This document shows, piece after piece, positions 11,671-22,911 of a stretch of DNA of 64,000 nucleotides. Source of the DNA: Microstegium vimineum (Eukaryota; Streptophyta; Magnoliopsida; Poales; Poaceae). The notes under the pieces are model-generated. The model made no database searches. It worked only from the letters and a program-made list of their open reading frames with translations, and was not told the DNA's origin. A program made the position numbers and the translations under genes. Location of the stretch: assembly GCA_022036555.1 (NCBI GenBank), contig CM039130.1:17009937-17073936 (forward strand), in the 5' to 3' direction. Numbering within the stretch: the first letter of the stretch is position 1; each line of letters opens with the position of its first letter.

Positions 11671-11688
11671 TGGCGCTGTTGCCGGAGA
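11671..11688 (+). other. Athila primer-binding site (tRNA-Asp type)
   Basis: TGGCGCTGTTGCCGGAGA follows the LTR end. It is close to TGGCGCCGTTGCCGGGGA, the complement of the 3' end of plant tRNA-Asp that I recall for Athila elements, with a few transitions. Confidence 0.75.
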
Positions 11689-11796
11689 GAAAGACGGTTT
11701 GCTGAGATAACCTTGAGTCTTGCTATTATCTTGTACCTATACTTTTATCTTTTCTTATCTTTTTCAATTTCTTTATTTCTTACCTTTTCTATCCTT

Positions 11797-12740
11797 ATGG
11801 AAAATCTAAATTCCACACCTATCTATCCATTTTCTGCACCCACGGAGACCGACCTATTACCATGGGAGTCATCACAGCCTATCCAAACTCCCCACTTAGG
11901 TTGAGTCCATGGTTGATTGCAATGATTCAAAGCCTATCCTTTTCAGGAAAGGAAGACAAAAATCCTTACCTTCATATTCGAGATTTTGGGCAAACATGCG
12001 ACTGTCTTCACATTGAAGGCATATCCGATAAAACTTTACGTTGGAAGCTTTTTCCTTTTTCTTTAAAGGGAAGAGCTAAACAACGGTATAATCAGAAGGT
12101 AAGCCAACAACAAGGAGATTGGGGAGTTATGCGCTCTAGCTTCTGTCTAGATTTCTATCCCATCACCCAAATCGTCGACCTTAGAGTCAAGGTTCTAACC
12201 TTCGAACAAGAAGAGAACAAATCTTTGGCTTACTCCTGGAAACGTTTTCTTGAGCTTTTAGAATCTGGTCCACACCTTAGCATCGAAGGCCCTGTTCTTC
12301 TTCAACATTTTTATAAAGGTCTTCGAAGAAAGGATAGAGAGTTGCCAAACACTACATATAAAGGTTCTTTCTTTCACATGCCATCCATAGAAGCAAAATT
12401 AACCTTAGATAGAATCTTAGATGCTAAATTGGATAATACCCTCCATGAAGAAACTCACGAAGGTGAAAACAATACATTGCCAGATCCACCATCCATTTCA
12501 GCTATCACAAGTTCTGAGCCTAAAAAGGAAGAAATACCACCACCTGATTTCATGCTGGATATAGATCCTGATCTTTTCACTGATTTCGGAAATATTTCAA
12601 ACTATCTATCTATTTCAAAACCCCGAAATCATCACCTTAGCAACCATATATACCAAATGCCAAACAAAAGCATTTTGAGAGAGCTTGTATCAATCATAAG
12701 TAGCGAATGGTTAGAAGAATCAGAGCTTTCCTCTATGTGA
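11797..12740 (+). pseudogene. gag: Athila gag
   Basis: I place the start at the ATG at 11797 (MENLNSTPIYPF), after a pyrimidine-rich leader. The frame breaks near 11899 and continues as LSPWLIAMIQSLSFSGKED. Next come PYLHIRDFGQTCDCLHIEGI and WKLFPFSLKGRAKQRY, which are hallmark Athila gag words (about 11940-12090). The remainder is acidic and ends at 12740. No complete CCHC knuckle is seen. Gag is the structural particle protein; the frameshift would prevent a full product. The protease-RT frame begins just before the gag stop and overlaps it by about 30 bp in another frame. Confidence 0.8.
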
Positions 12741-14191
12741 TCCGTCTGGATTCACCTTCTATTCCAATACGCTGTGCATTCAATTCAGATCAATTCGATG
12801 CTCTCTATAATCCTGTTGTGGGGATCAATATCATGTCTAAATCACTTGCGCATGAATTTTTGTGCAAAGTGACTTTAACCCCAACAACAAAGTTCATGAA
12901 GAATCTTGACGGGCATATAGTCCGCAGTCTTGGAATTTTACATGTCTTACCCATTATGGTAGATGGTGCCATGGTTCGGTTGAACTTTTATATCTCTGAT
13001 ACATGGGACCACGACCTATTGATAGGACAACCTTTCAGAAGACTTCTTTATGAAGGACAAAATGGGAAACTAAATATTTCCTTTGGAAAGAATTTTCAAA
13101 TCCCGATGACAATCTCTCATTCTTTGAACAACAAAACTAAATCGTATCTTTTACTTGATCCAATAGAGGAAGTAAAAACTGCTTCTCTAGAGCTTTTTAA
13201 TAAACCAGATTTAGAAGAAGATGCTCCTTTATTCATAGAAGAAGAAGCTGACCCTTCCGAACCTAAACCTTTAGACGAGTTCGCAGAAACACCTAGACCT
13301 CCTATAGAGCTTAAACCTTTACCACCTGGTCTTACTTATGCTTTCCTCAATAATGATCCAGAGTCTCCTATAATCATAAGTGATAAACTCACTCAAGAGC
13401 AAACTCTGCGCTTGATGGCTGTTTTAGAAAAACATCGTTCAACCTTTGGTTATTCACTCCAAGTTCTCACTGGAATCAGTCCTATAATACTCACTCATCA
13501 CATTCCTACAAATCCTTTTGTTTCACCTTCTCAAGAGCCCCAACGTAGACTTAATAACGCGATGAGAGAAGTAGTTAAAAAGGAAGTTTTAAAATTGCTG
13601 CATACAGGGATTATTTATCCTATGCCGCATAGTGAGTGGGTAAGCCCAGTGCAAGTTGTGCCTAAGAAGGGAGGCATGACTGTTTTCACGAATGAAAAGA
13701 ATGAGCTGATTCCGCAACACACCGTCACAGAATCGCGGGTGTGTATAGATTATAGAAAGTTAAACAAAGCTACAAAAAAGGATCACTTTCCTTTACCTTT
13801 TATAGATGATATGTTAGAGAGGTTAGCCAACCACTCATTCTTCTGTTTCTTAGATGGATATTCAGGGTATCACCAAATCCCGATCCATCCTGATGACAAA
13901 AGCAAAACCACCTTTACTTGCCCCTATGGAACTTATGCTTATCGTAGAAGGTCTTTTGGGCTATGTAATGCTCCAGCCTCTTTTCAAAGATGCATGATGT
14001 CTATATTTTCTAACATGGTTGAAGATATTATGGAAGTTTTTATGGATGATTTCTCTGTTTATGGAAAAACTTTCGATAGTTGTCTTGAAAATTTAGATAG
14101 GGTTTTGCAAAGATGTGAAGAAAAGCATTTAGTCCTTAATTGGAAAAAATGTCATCTTATGGTCAAAGAAGGAATAGTGCTAGGACACTAA
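12707..14191 (+). pseudogene. pol: Athila pol, protease and reverse transcriptase
   Basis: The open frame covers the protease region and most of the RT. Around 12800-12830 the expected DLGAS-type protease site reads NPVVGIN, with AAT (Asn) at 12809-12811 where Asp is expected, followed by the conserved IMSKSLAHEF. RT motifs include SEWVSPVQVVPKKGG (about 13630), VCIDYRKLNKAT (13740), FLDGYSGYHQIPI (13850), FGLCNAPASFQRCM (13965) and FMDDFSVYG with both catalytic Asp codons at 14045-14050. The frame stops at 14191, where LGH should continue into LISERGIE; a one-base loss near 14190 explains this. RT would copy the element's RNA into DNA; the protease looks catalytically dead. Confidence 0.85.
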
Positions 14192-14835
14192 TATCCGAAA
14201 GAGGCATTGAGGTAGACAAAGCTAAAATTGAAGCAATTGAACAGTTACCTCCGCATGTAAATGTGAAAGGAATAAGAAGCTTTCTTGGTCATGCTGGCTT
14301 TTATCGAAGATTTATAAAAGATTTTTCATTTATTGCTAGACCACTTACTCTTTTGCTAGCCAAGGATGCTGCTTTCGAATTTGATGATGCTTGTTTAAAA
14401 TCTTTTGAATTATTAAAGAAAGCACTCATCTCTGCACCAATCATTCAACCCCTTGATTGGTCTCTACCTTTTGAAATCATGTGTGATGCAAGTGATTATG
14501 CTATGGGGGTAGTTTTGGGACAAACTAAGGATAAGAAGCATCATGCAATAGCTTATGCTAGTAAAACTTTGACAGGACCTCAACTTAATTATGCAACCAC
14601 TGAAAAAGAGCTCCTGGTTGTTGTTTTTGCTATAGATAAATTTAGATCTTATTTAGTAGGAGCCAAAGTAATTGTTTATTCTGATCATGCCGCTTTAAAA
14701 TATCTGCTTACTAAAAAAGATGCTAAATCTCGCTTAATAAGATGGATCCTGCTGCTCCAAGAGTTTGACTTAGTAATAAAAGATAAAAAGGAGTAGAAAA
14801 CCCTGTTGTAGATCACTTGTCTAGAGTTTAAGAAT
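14192..14835 (+). pseudogene. pol: Athila pol, RT end and RNase H
   Basis: In a shifted frame the pol continues with LISERGIEVDKAKIEAI, GIRSFLGHAGFYRRFIKDFS and the RNase H core: CDASDYAMGVVLGQ (Asp), TTEKELLVVV (Glu) and YSDHAALKYLL (Asp), so the three visible acidic residues are kept. A second frameshift near 14790, in an A-rich run, separates IKDKK from VENPVVDHLSR, which ends RNase H. RNase H degrades the RNA strand during reverse transcription. Confidence 0.85.
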
Positions 14836-15043
14836 CCACAAGAACTACCCATTGATGATTCACTTCGGGATGACATGCTCTACGGGATCAACAGATCCGA
14901 CCCTGATATGCAGATATTGTTAATTTTATGGTTTTAGGATATGTACCACCGAGAGGAAACAAAAGAAAGCTTATTCAAGAGAGTCATTGACACATATGGG
15001 ATGAGCCATACCTCTTCCGAGTATGCTTTGATGGCTTACTCAA
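14836..15043 (+). pseudogene. pol: Athila pol, linker to integrase, cut by copia insertion
   Basis: Words such as DDSLRDDMLYGINRSDP, VPPRGNKRKLIQES and WDEPYLFRVC can be read with frame changes. They are the usual Athila link between RNase H and the integrase zinc domain. The match stops at about 15035-15043, where the copia LTR starts. The HHCC zinc domain and the first catalytic Asp of integrase, which should follow, are absent from the window. Confidence 0.7.
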
Positions 15044-16603
15044 TGAGACACAATATTTTTTACCGAGGTTCACTTGTTTGCCAACAAGCTAGTCCTCGTT
15101 GTAGCGATTCACCTACTTGGAGGTTCACGCGCTAATTGGCATCACACGCCAAACCCATCACCGGGTGCCGCAAAACCAACACAAGATAGGGATCCACAAG
15201 CTACGAGCAATCCACTAGAGATACCATTCGCAAACTCCCGTGGGGAAGGTTCAAGAACCCCTCACAATCGACCGATCGGAGCCGGAGACAATCACCTTCC
15301 TCCGCTCAACGATCCTCGTCGCTCCATGCTGTCTAGGAGCTGGCAACCTCCAAGAATAACAAGAATTCCCGTGACGACGACGATCACCAAGTGCCACTAG
15401 TATGCAGTCAATCAAGCAATGCACTTGGTTCACTCAATCTCTCATGAATATGTCAATTATGTCAAGAGGATGAGTGGGTGGAGCAATCTCAAGCAAGCAC
15501 AAGTGTGTGAGTGAAGTAGGAGTGCAAGAGTATGCCCCAAGGGCCGGCCATACGACCTTATATAGCCCACACTCAAACACTAGCCGTCTCCACCTCTTTT
15601 TACTTTTCTCTGCGTGCCTCTGGACGCTCTTCACATAGCGGGTCCGGACCATAGGCCGCGTCCGGACCCTTCACCAGCCGAGAGCCAATGGCTCTGCTTG
15701 AGCCTTCGGACGTGACCTCCGGATGCGCGCACCGCGCCGTCCGGACTATCGTGCCTGCGCCCGGTCGCCCCTCAGTTCAAACGATCACTTTCGCGCCTTT
15801 GCTGCAGCCTGCCACGAGTCTCCGGATGCAACTGTTCATAGGGTCCGGACCTGCTGTTTCCAGCGTCCAGAAATATTTTCCAGAGCGCCCGAGAATACCC
15901 GAGAGCTCCCTCAACGCTTCTTCTCCTCCGGACGCATGTCCGGATCCTCTGTCCGGACCATCACTCGTGTCTGGATCACTTTTCACAGCCAACAGAGAGC
16001 GCCAGCGTCCGGACTCCAAACAGCGTCCGGACTGCTCTCCTCAGCTGAGCCGACCTAGGGTATGCTTCCGGACGCACAAGTGTTAGTCCAGACAACAGGT
16101 ACCCTAGCGTCCGAACCTTTGTCCGAAGCTCCTTTTTGCTGCCCAAACACTTCTCCAACTTCTCCAAGCTTCCAAGAGCTAACACTAAGTGATCTCAACA
16201 CTTGTGCACGTGTGTTAGCTTTTAGTTCACATTCATCTTGGAATTAGTTGCTTGGTTCACTAGTTCAATTGATTTTAAATGCAATGCAATGAACCTAGTG
16301 CCACATGATAACCGTAATCAAACACGAGAGCTCCCTCCTTGATAGTACGACTATCTATCCTAAATGTGATCACACCCTCTATGGTGTCTTGATCACCAAA
16401 CCGAAAATGCTTCCTATTATCACCTTTGCCTTCACACCATTTTCCTTTGCACCACCATGCTAGAGCTTGTGCCATCCACTTGATCCACCTTGGTCCATCA
16501 CATGGCATGTACCAACCTATCTCATGATTCACACTTAGAGATCCAAGGTTAGTACTTAGGTAGGTTTCATCAATTACTCAAAACCAAACACATGGGGCTC
16601 TCA
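15044..16603 (-). repeat. 3' LTR of the SIRE-like element
   Basis: The LTR is 1560 bp and on the minus strand runs TGAGAGCCCC to GTGTCTCA, sharing the inverted TGAGA/TCTCA ends. The part from about 15411 to 16603 matches the right copy (22936-24144) closely. A minus-strand TATATAA lies at about 15557-15566. Between about 15640 and 16080, just upstream of the TATA box, GTCCGGAC or TCCGGA occurs about a dozen times. Confidence 0.85.
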
Positions 16604-17690
16604 ATCTCCCCCTTTTTGGTAATTGATGACAACCTTTTCATAAAGATATGAAATATAATCATTTTGAACTTGAGTTTCTTGTCCAAGCATTTTGATCAAA
16701 GATTTTAAATTTTGGACAAGTCACACAAATTTGGTTTGGTAGTTATTAGCTCCCCCTACATATGTGCTTCTAGAGTTTGGTTCAAGTTTAGCACATATGC
16801 ATGGATAGACAATGTGGGAGAGTAAATAGCTACCAAATGATGCTAAGGTTTAAGAGTAGACCTTTGAAGCGTGATACCATCGGAGTGCGGATTTAGAATC
16901 ACCCTTAGCACCAAGATTAGCTAGATACCACTTGAAGAACACATATGAGTCTAAGCTAATCAACCTATGCATGCTAGTTGATCAATCATCATTCAATTTG
17001 TATCACTAGCAAACACCACACAAGCATAAATATTTGAATTTAAGTACTTGTGCTACAATTCACATGAAGATGCAAGCATTCAAATGCAACAAGGTGTTCA
17101 TGAGTTTGCTCCCCCTATAAGTGTGTTCTTTTTCAAAATTGATTTTCCATTTTCTCCCCCTTAAGCAAAACTCCCCTTTTGGTCAACTTTTATATCTTTT
17201 CGCAATTTCTCCCCCTTTGTCATCCAATTGACACAAAAAGGTGGGACCGATTATAGATATTCAAGTTATACTCCCCCTTAGTGTGAGATAGGGTGAAAGA
17301 TTGTTTTCAAATTTGGTTTGAACTAAGCTATTTTCCCAAGGTATTTAATTCGGTTTAAACCATAGACAAGCTTGTTCACACATGCTAAGATGGTTATCTT
17401 GCCTATGTTGAATTAAACACTTAGGTTCATAGACATAGATCAAACACTAGGATTGCAAGCCCATCAACATATCATATGCTACCACTAGATCATATCAAGT
17501 CATAGAAGCTATAGTGGCACCATACAAGCATCAAAACATTTTAGTTTTCATGAATGAGCCTAGAAGCATGAGTGATGTCTATATGCTCTACACAAATCCT
17601 AGCAAAGAATGCATGAATGCTTTCAATCAACCTGTACCTTGCTTTGTCGGAGTAGAGGCATGTCATATAAGTGGGGTTGCATCAACTCAT
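16604..17690 (-). other. SIRE-like 3' non-coding region with repeated polypurine tracts
   Basis: Adjacent to the LTR the minus strand reads AAAAAGGGGGAGAT, the functional-looking polypurine tract that primes plus-strand synthesis. Further GGGGGAG-type tracts on the minus strand occur near 16750, 17109, 17153, 17207 and 17271. I find no convincing envelope-like ORF here; the small plus-strand frame at 17514-17726 is unsupported. Confidence 0.6.
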
Positions 17691-19190
17691 GTTGGAGAAG
17701 TCAAGTATGTTCAACTCATTCCTTAGCTTTCAAAACCTCTTTTCATCTAGTGGCTTGGTGAAGACATCGACTAATTGATCATCGGTGCCCACATCTCTAT
17801 TGAAATGTCCCCTTTCAATTGATGATTTCTAATGAAATGGTGGCGGACATCAATATGCTTTGTTCTTGAGTGTTGAACCGGGTTGTTGGTTAGCTTGATT
17901 GCACTTTCATTATCACATAGCAATGGCACTTTCTTGAATTTGACTCCAAAATCATTCAAAGTAGCTTTCATCCAAAGTATTTGTGCACAACAACTCCCCG
18001 CACTAATGTATTTGGCTTCGGTGGTAGAGAGTGCCACACTATTTTGCTTCTTTGATGACCATGAGACAAGTGATCTTCCAAGCAATTGACAAGTGCCCGA
18101 TGTGCTCTTCCTTTCTATCTTGCAACCCGCATAGTCCGAGTAGGAGTATCCAATTAATTCAAAGTTTTATCCTTTAGGATACCACAACCCAACATTTGGT
18201 GTATTCTTCAAACATCTCAATATCCTCTTTGTGGCCTTCAAATGACTCTCTCTTGGAGAAGCTTGAAACCTTGCACACATACATACACTAAACATGACAT
18301 CCGGTCTTGATGCGGTCACATAGAGCAAGCTACCAATCATTGATCTATATAGCTTTTGATCTACCATGTTGCCACTAGCATCACCATCCAAATTTCCATT
18401 TGTTCCCATGGGTGTACTAATAAACTTTGCTTCATCTAGATTGAACTTCTTGAGCATGTCCTTGATATACTTCCCTTGACTTACAAATGTCCCATTCTTC
18501 ATTTGCTTGACTTGAATACCAAGGAAGTAACTAAGCTCTCCAAGCATAGACATCTCAAACTCTTTAGCCATCATGTTGCCAAACTCTTCACAAAACTCTT
18601 GATTGATTGATCGGAAGATAATGTTATCAACAAAGATTTGCAATACAAACAAGTCCTTTCCAATCTTCTTGGTGAATAGGGTAGTATCAATCTTGCCCAT
18701 AATGAATCCCTTAGAGAGGATAAAGTCCCTCAACCTCTCATACCATGCTCTAGGTGCTTGCTTCAAGCCATATAATGCCTTTCTTAGCTTGTACACATGG
18801 TTGGGTTTCTTGTCATCTTCAAAACCGGATGGTTGCTTAACATATACCAATTCATTGATGTACCCATTGAGAAATGCACTCTTCACATCCATTTGATAGA
18901 GCTTGATGCTGTGAGCACAAGCGTAAGCCAATAGAATTCTTATTGCTTCTAGCCTTGCCACCGGTGCATATGTTTATCCAAAGTCAAGACCTTCTACTTG
19001 AGTGTACCCTTGTGCAACTAGTCTTGCTTTGTTTCTCACCACTATGCCATCTTAATCTTGTTTGTTGCGAAAGACCCATCTTGTGCCAATAATATTGTGA
19101 TTCTTTGGTCTCTCAACTAGTTCCCAAACTTGATTTCTAGTGAAGTTGTTGAGCTCTTCATGCATAGCATTCACCCAATCAATATCTTGC
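17690..19190 (-). pseudogene. pol: SIRE-like pol, reverse transcriptase and RNase H
   Basis: RT words in order on the minus strand: VARLEAIRILLAYA, LYQMDVKSAFLNGYI, VYKLRKALYGLKQAPRAWY, LGELSYFLGIQVKQ and YRSMIGSLLYVTASRPD. The catalytic YVDD box reads FVDN, with AAC (Asn) at 18625-18623, which should inactivate polymerisation. RNase H shows SWSSKKQNSVALSTTEAKY, where the usual TEAEY has Lys at 18013-18011; that Glu is probably the catalytic one. In-frame stops lie at 19054-19052, 18976-18974 and 18169-18167, and frame changes occur near 19190 and 17775. The C-terminal words are TKPLDEKRF and LRNELNILDFSNM. Confidence 0.85.
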
Positions 19191-20907
19191 AAAGCTTGTT
19201 AATATTGGTTGGCTCAATAGATGATACAAATGAGTAATGTGCACAAAATGAAGCCAATCTTGATCTTGTTTGTACACCACTAGTGATATCTCCAATAATA
19301 TGATCTATGGGATGATCTCTTGCAATAGATGTAGGTTGGAGTGTTGGAAGTTGATTGCTTGTACTTGGTTGGTCATTGGATTGAGATGATGTACTAGCCT
19401 CTTGTTGATCTTGAGTTGGAGAGGATGAACTAGCTTGATTGTCAATTAGTTGCTCATTGGATGGAGCTTGCACTGGATAGTCATTATCTTGCTCCTCATC
19501 CACTTGCCTCGGCCTAATGTCCCCAATATCCATGTTCTTCATTGCATTGGCCAATGGTTCCTCTCTCACATCATCATGATTGTCACTTTCATCTTGAGAG
19601 CCTTGTGTTTCATCAAACTCCACATCATGTACCTCCTCAACTAGGCCATGAGTAAGATTCCACACTCTATATGCTTTGCTTGTAGTTGAGTAACCAAGTA
19701 AGAATCCTTCATCACATTTCTTTTCAAATTTGCTCAATCTTGAACCTTTCTTCAAGATATAGCACTTGCAACCAAACACTCTAAAGTATGCAATATTTGG
19801 CTTTCTTCCATTCAATAGCTCATAAGGTGTCTTCTCAAGCATCTTGTGGCAATAGAGTTGGTTTCTATAATAGCAAGCCGTGTTGATAGCTTCGGCCCAA
19901 AAAGAATCACTCACATTGTATTCACTAAGCATAGATCTTGTCATATTAATGAGTGTCCTATTCTTCCTCTCAACAAGCCCATTTGATTGAGGTGTGCACT
20001 TGGCTGAGAATTGATGTTTGATTCCATATTCATCACATAGCTCATCAACTCTTGTATTCTTGAACTCACTACCATTGTCACTTCTCACTTTCTTGATAGT
20101 TGTTTCAAATTCATTTTGGCATCTCTTGACAAAGATCTTGAATGTATCAAATGTATCACTCTTGTCACTCAAGAAGAATACCCATGTATATCTAGTGAAG
20201 TCATCAACTATCACAAAGCCATATTTGTTTCCTCCAATGCTTGTGTATGCGGTTGGCCCAAACAAGTCCATATGCAAGAGCTCAAATTGTTTGCAAGTAC
20301 TCATCATGCTCTTGGTAGGGTGAGTGTTTCTAACTTGTTTGCTAGCTTGACAAGAGCTACATAGCTTATCCTTCTCAAAGACCACATCCTTCAAGCCTCT
20401 AACTAGATCATGCTTTACTAGTTTGTTTAATTGCCTCATCCCAACATGACCAAACCTTCTATGCCATAACCAACCCATGCTAGATTTGGATAGCAAGCAA
20501 GTTGATAATTGAGTTTCACTAGCATTGAAATCAACCAAGTATAGATTCTCATATCTAAAGCCTTTGAATATCAAGTTAGAGCCATCTATACTTATGATCT
20601 CTACATCATCAACTCTAAAGATGCACTTGAAACCAAGATCACAAAGTTGAGCTACGGATAGCAAGTTGAAGTTCAAGCTCTCTACTAGCAACAAATTGGA
20701 TATGCTCATGTCATTGGATATTGCAATCTTACCAAGCCCTTTGACCTTGCCTTTGCCATTGTCACCAAATGTGATGGAATCGACCCCATTGCAATCATTT
20801 GGCTTGATAGAGTTGAACATTCTTGAGTCTCCGGTCATATGTTGAGTGCACCCACTATCAAGCACCCAATGCCTCCCTCCGGCTTTATAATTGACCTACA
20901 AAACAAT
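19171..20907 (-). pseudogene. pol: SIRE-like pol, protease and integrase
   Basis: The frame opens with the aspartic protease site LDSGCTQHMTG at about 20862-20830. The GAG-pre-integrase zinc region follows (WHRRFGHVGMRQLNKL, then CSSCQASKQ). The integrase core shows MDLFGP, VRSDNGSEF and NGLVERKNRT, so the D-D-E residues are present. GYSTTSKAYRVWN and a Ser/Gln/Asp-rich hinge (about 19560-19330) lead towards RT. It is in the same frame as the upstream gag, separated by two stops near 20907-20890. It ends at a frameshift near 19190. Integrase would insert the cDNA; this stretch is the best preserved of the element. Confidence 0.88.
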
Positions 20908-22911
20908 TCAATTCTTCTTAGGTACCCATTCTTGCTTGGGTCCTCCAAAGTTAGTTACTAAGGACCTAGGTACCCAAATAGCTTTCTTCTTTGAGATCTC
21001 ATTGGGTATACCCATGTACGTAGCTATCACACCATTCTTGCCCTTGGTAAGCACATAACTAGAATCAAAGCGAATAGATGCACTTGTAAATTTTATCTTT
21101 CTTAGATTTAGTTTGCAATGTTGCTCATCATGCCCTACTTGCTTGCAACTAGAGCAAAACCGACCATTGTTCTTCACAAAGTGAGGCTTTGGAGTTGCAA
21201 AGGCTGCCTTGCCTTGCTTGGGGGTATAGCCAAGTCCCTCTTTGCAAAGGGAGAACCTTTGGCTACCCAAGCACTTAAGCAAGCGGGCGTCTCCACCATA
21301 AGCATTGCCTAAGGCTAGAGTGAGCTTACCAACCTCCTTCTTAAGGGTCTCATTCTCAACCAATAGTGAAGCATCACAAGTGAAGCCACCACTAGTAGAA
21401 GAGGTAGAGTTAGAAGTGCTACAAAAAGGGTTAGTTGGAGTGATGATGATGGGTTCATAGAAAGATTCATTGATTATGTCACAAGTTATTCCCATGTTAC
21501 TTGTTTGAACATGCTCTTTCTCTTTTTGCTCAACAAGAGATGAGTGAGCCTTTTAAATCTTAGAGTTAGCTTTGCCAAGCTTCTCATGGGAATCCTCTAG
21601 CCTCTCATGAGTAAGATTGAGCTCATCAAAGGATTTCTTGAGAGCTTGAAGCTCTTTCCACAATGCTTTGCACTCCTTTCTCTTGAGATCAAAGTGAGTC
21701 TTAGCATCTTCCAACATTTCAATTAGTTCATCTTTAGTGGGTTCATCATCATCATCATCACTAGAATCACTCTCATCATCAGATTGTACCTTAGTGGGCC
21801 GAGCCATGAAGCATGTAGATGGAGTGTCAAAGAGAGAGATCTTGTTCTTCATAGCAATACTTGCAAGAGCCTTCTTCTTGCTTGATCTCTTCTCATCATC
21901 ACTTGAGTCATCATCATCACTTGAAGAATCACTATCCCAAGTGACAATATATGATCCTCCCTTCTTGCTCTTCTTGAGAGTCATCTTGCTCTCTTTCTTC
22001 TCTTTCTTCTTTCCCTTCTTCTCATCTTCATTGTCACTATGATGAGGGCAATCCACAATGAGATGATCCTTGCTATTGCACTTGAAGCATCTTCTATCCT
22101 TCTCATTGAACTTGTGTGAGTTCTTCTTCCTTCTAGCTCTATAGCCCTTCTTCTTCATGAACTTTCCAAATTTCTTGACAAATAGAGCCATCTTCTCTTC
22201 ATCATCATCACTATCACTTGAGCACTCATCATAGCTTGATTCATCACACTTTGCTTTGCCCTTTGATGATGATGTGGCTTTGAATGCCACACTCTTATTC
22301 TTCTCATCCTTCTTCTCATCCTTCTTTTCCTTGTTCTCCCTTATCTTGTCCTTGTCCTCTCTAAAGGTGTCATCGGTAATCACCTCACCAAGAACCTGGT
22401 TTGGTGTCATTGTGTCCAATCCACTTCTCACCAATAGAGTGACTAGCATCTCAAATCTCGATGGAAGACTTCTCAAGAATTTGAATGAGAAATCCTTGTT
22501 CTCCACCTTCTCTCCAAGTGACTTATGGTCATTAACAAGCACCTCAAGCCTATTGAACATTTCTGGCACATTCTCATCTTCCTTCATCTTGAAGCTAGCA
22601 AACTTCTCCTTTAAGATGTATGCCTTGGACCCCTTCATGGATTGAGTCCCTTCATATGAATCTTCAAGCTTCTTCCATGCATCATGAGCACTCTCTATGT
22701 TCTTGATTTGCTCAAAGACTTCTTTTGAGATTGCATCATGGATGGCACTTAATGCAATGTCATTGTTTTGGAGCTTCTCCTCTTCGGCTACGGTAGGTGC
22801 CTCCTCATTCACCACCTCAAACTTCTTGTCGACCACCAACCATACCTTCCGGTTGATTCATTTGATATGGGTGGTCTTCAATGCCTTCGAATAACTAGAA
22901 TCGGTGCCATT
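20908..22911 (-). pseudogene. gag: SIRE-like gag, N-terminus deleted
   Basis: The frame picks up abruptly at about 22911 with NGTDSSYSKALKTTHIK, a stop, then INRKVWLVVDKKFEVV, so the first gag residues are missing. Then follow helical UBN2-type words (AWKKLEDSYEGT, KFLRSLPSRFE), a CCHC knuckle CFKCNSKDHLIVDC (about 22085), acidic Asp/Ser-rich tracts and a coiled coil. After a TAA at 21552-21550 (a CAA-to-TAA change is likely) comes a second CCHC, CSSCKQVGHDEQHC (about 21155-21110), and IWVPRSLVTNFGG. Gag packages RNA; two knuckles and a C-terminal WVP motif are usual in this lineage. Confidence 0.85.

Noticed and set aside
15640..16085. CRISPR-like repeat array
   Set aside because: The repeated word is only 6-8 bp, irregularly spaced and palindromic, in a plant LTR; no cas genes and no unique spacers of fixed size.
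16275..16532. Small frame repeated in both SIRE-like LTRs (also 23816-24049)
   Set aside because: Present only because the LTR is duplicated; no protein features.
16604..17690. Possible envelope-like gene of the SIRE-like element
   Set aside because: No frame of useful length, no signal peptide or transmembrane pattern; the stretch is better described by repeated purine tracts.
17514..17726. Small plus-strand frame next to SIRE-like pol
   Set aside because: Antisense to the end of pol and the 3' non-coding region; no similarity recognised.
21737..22042. Plus-strand Ser/Phe/Leu-rich frames that look like membrane proteins (also 22256-22645)
   Set aside because: Mirror image of the Asp/Ser/Lys-rich gag on the minus strand.
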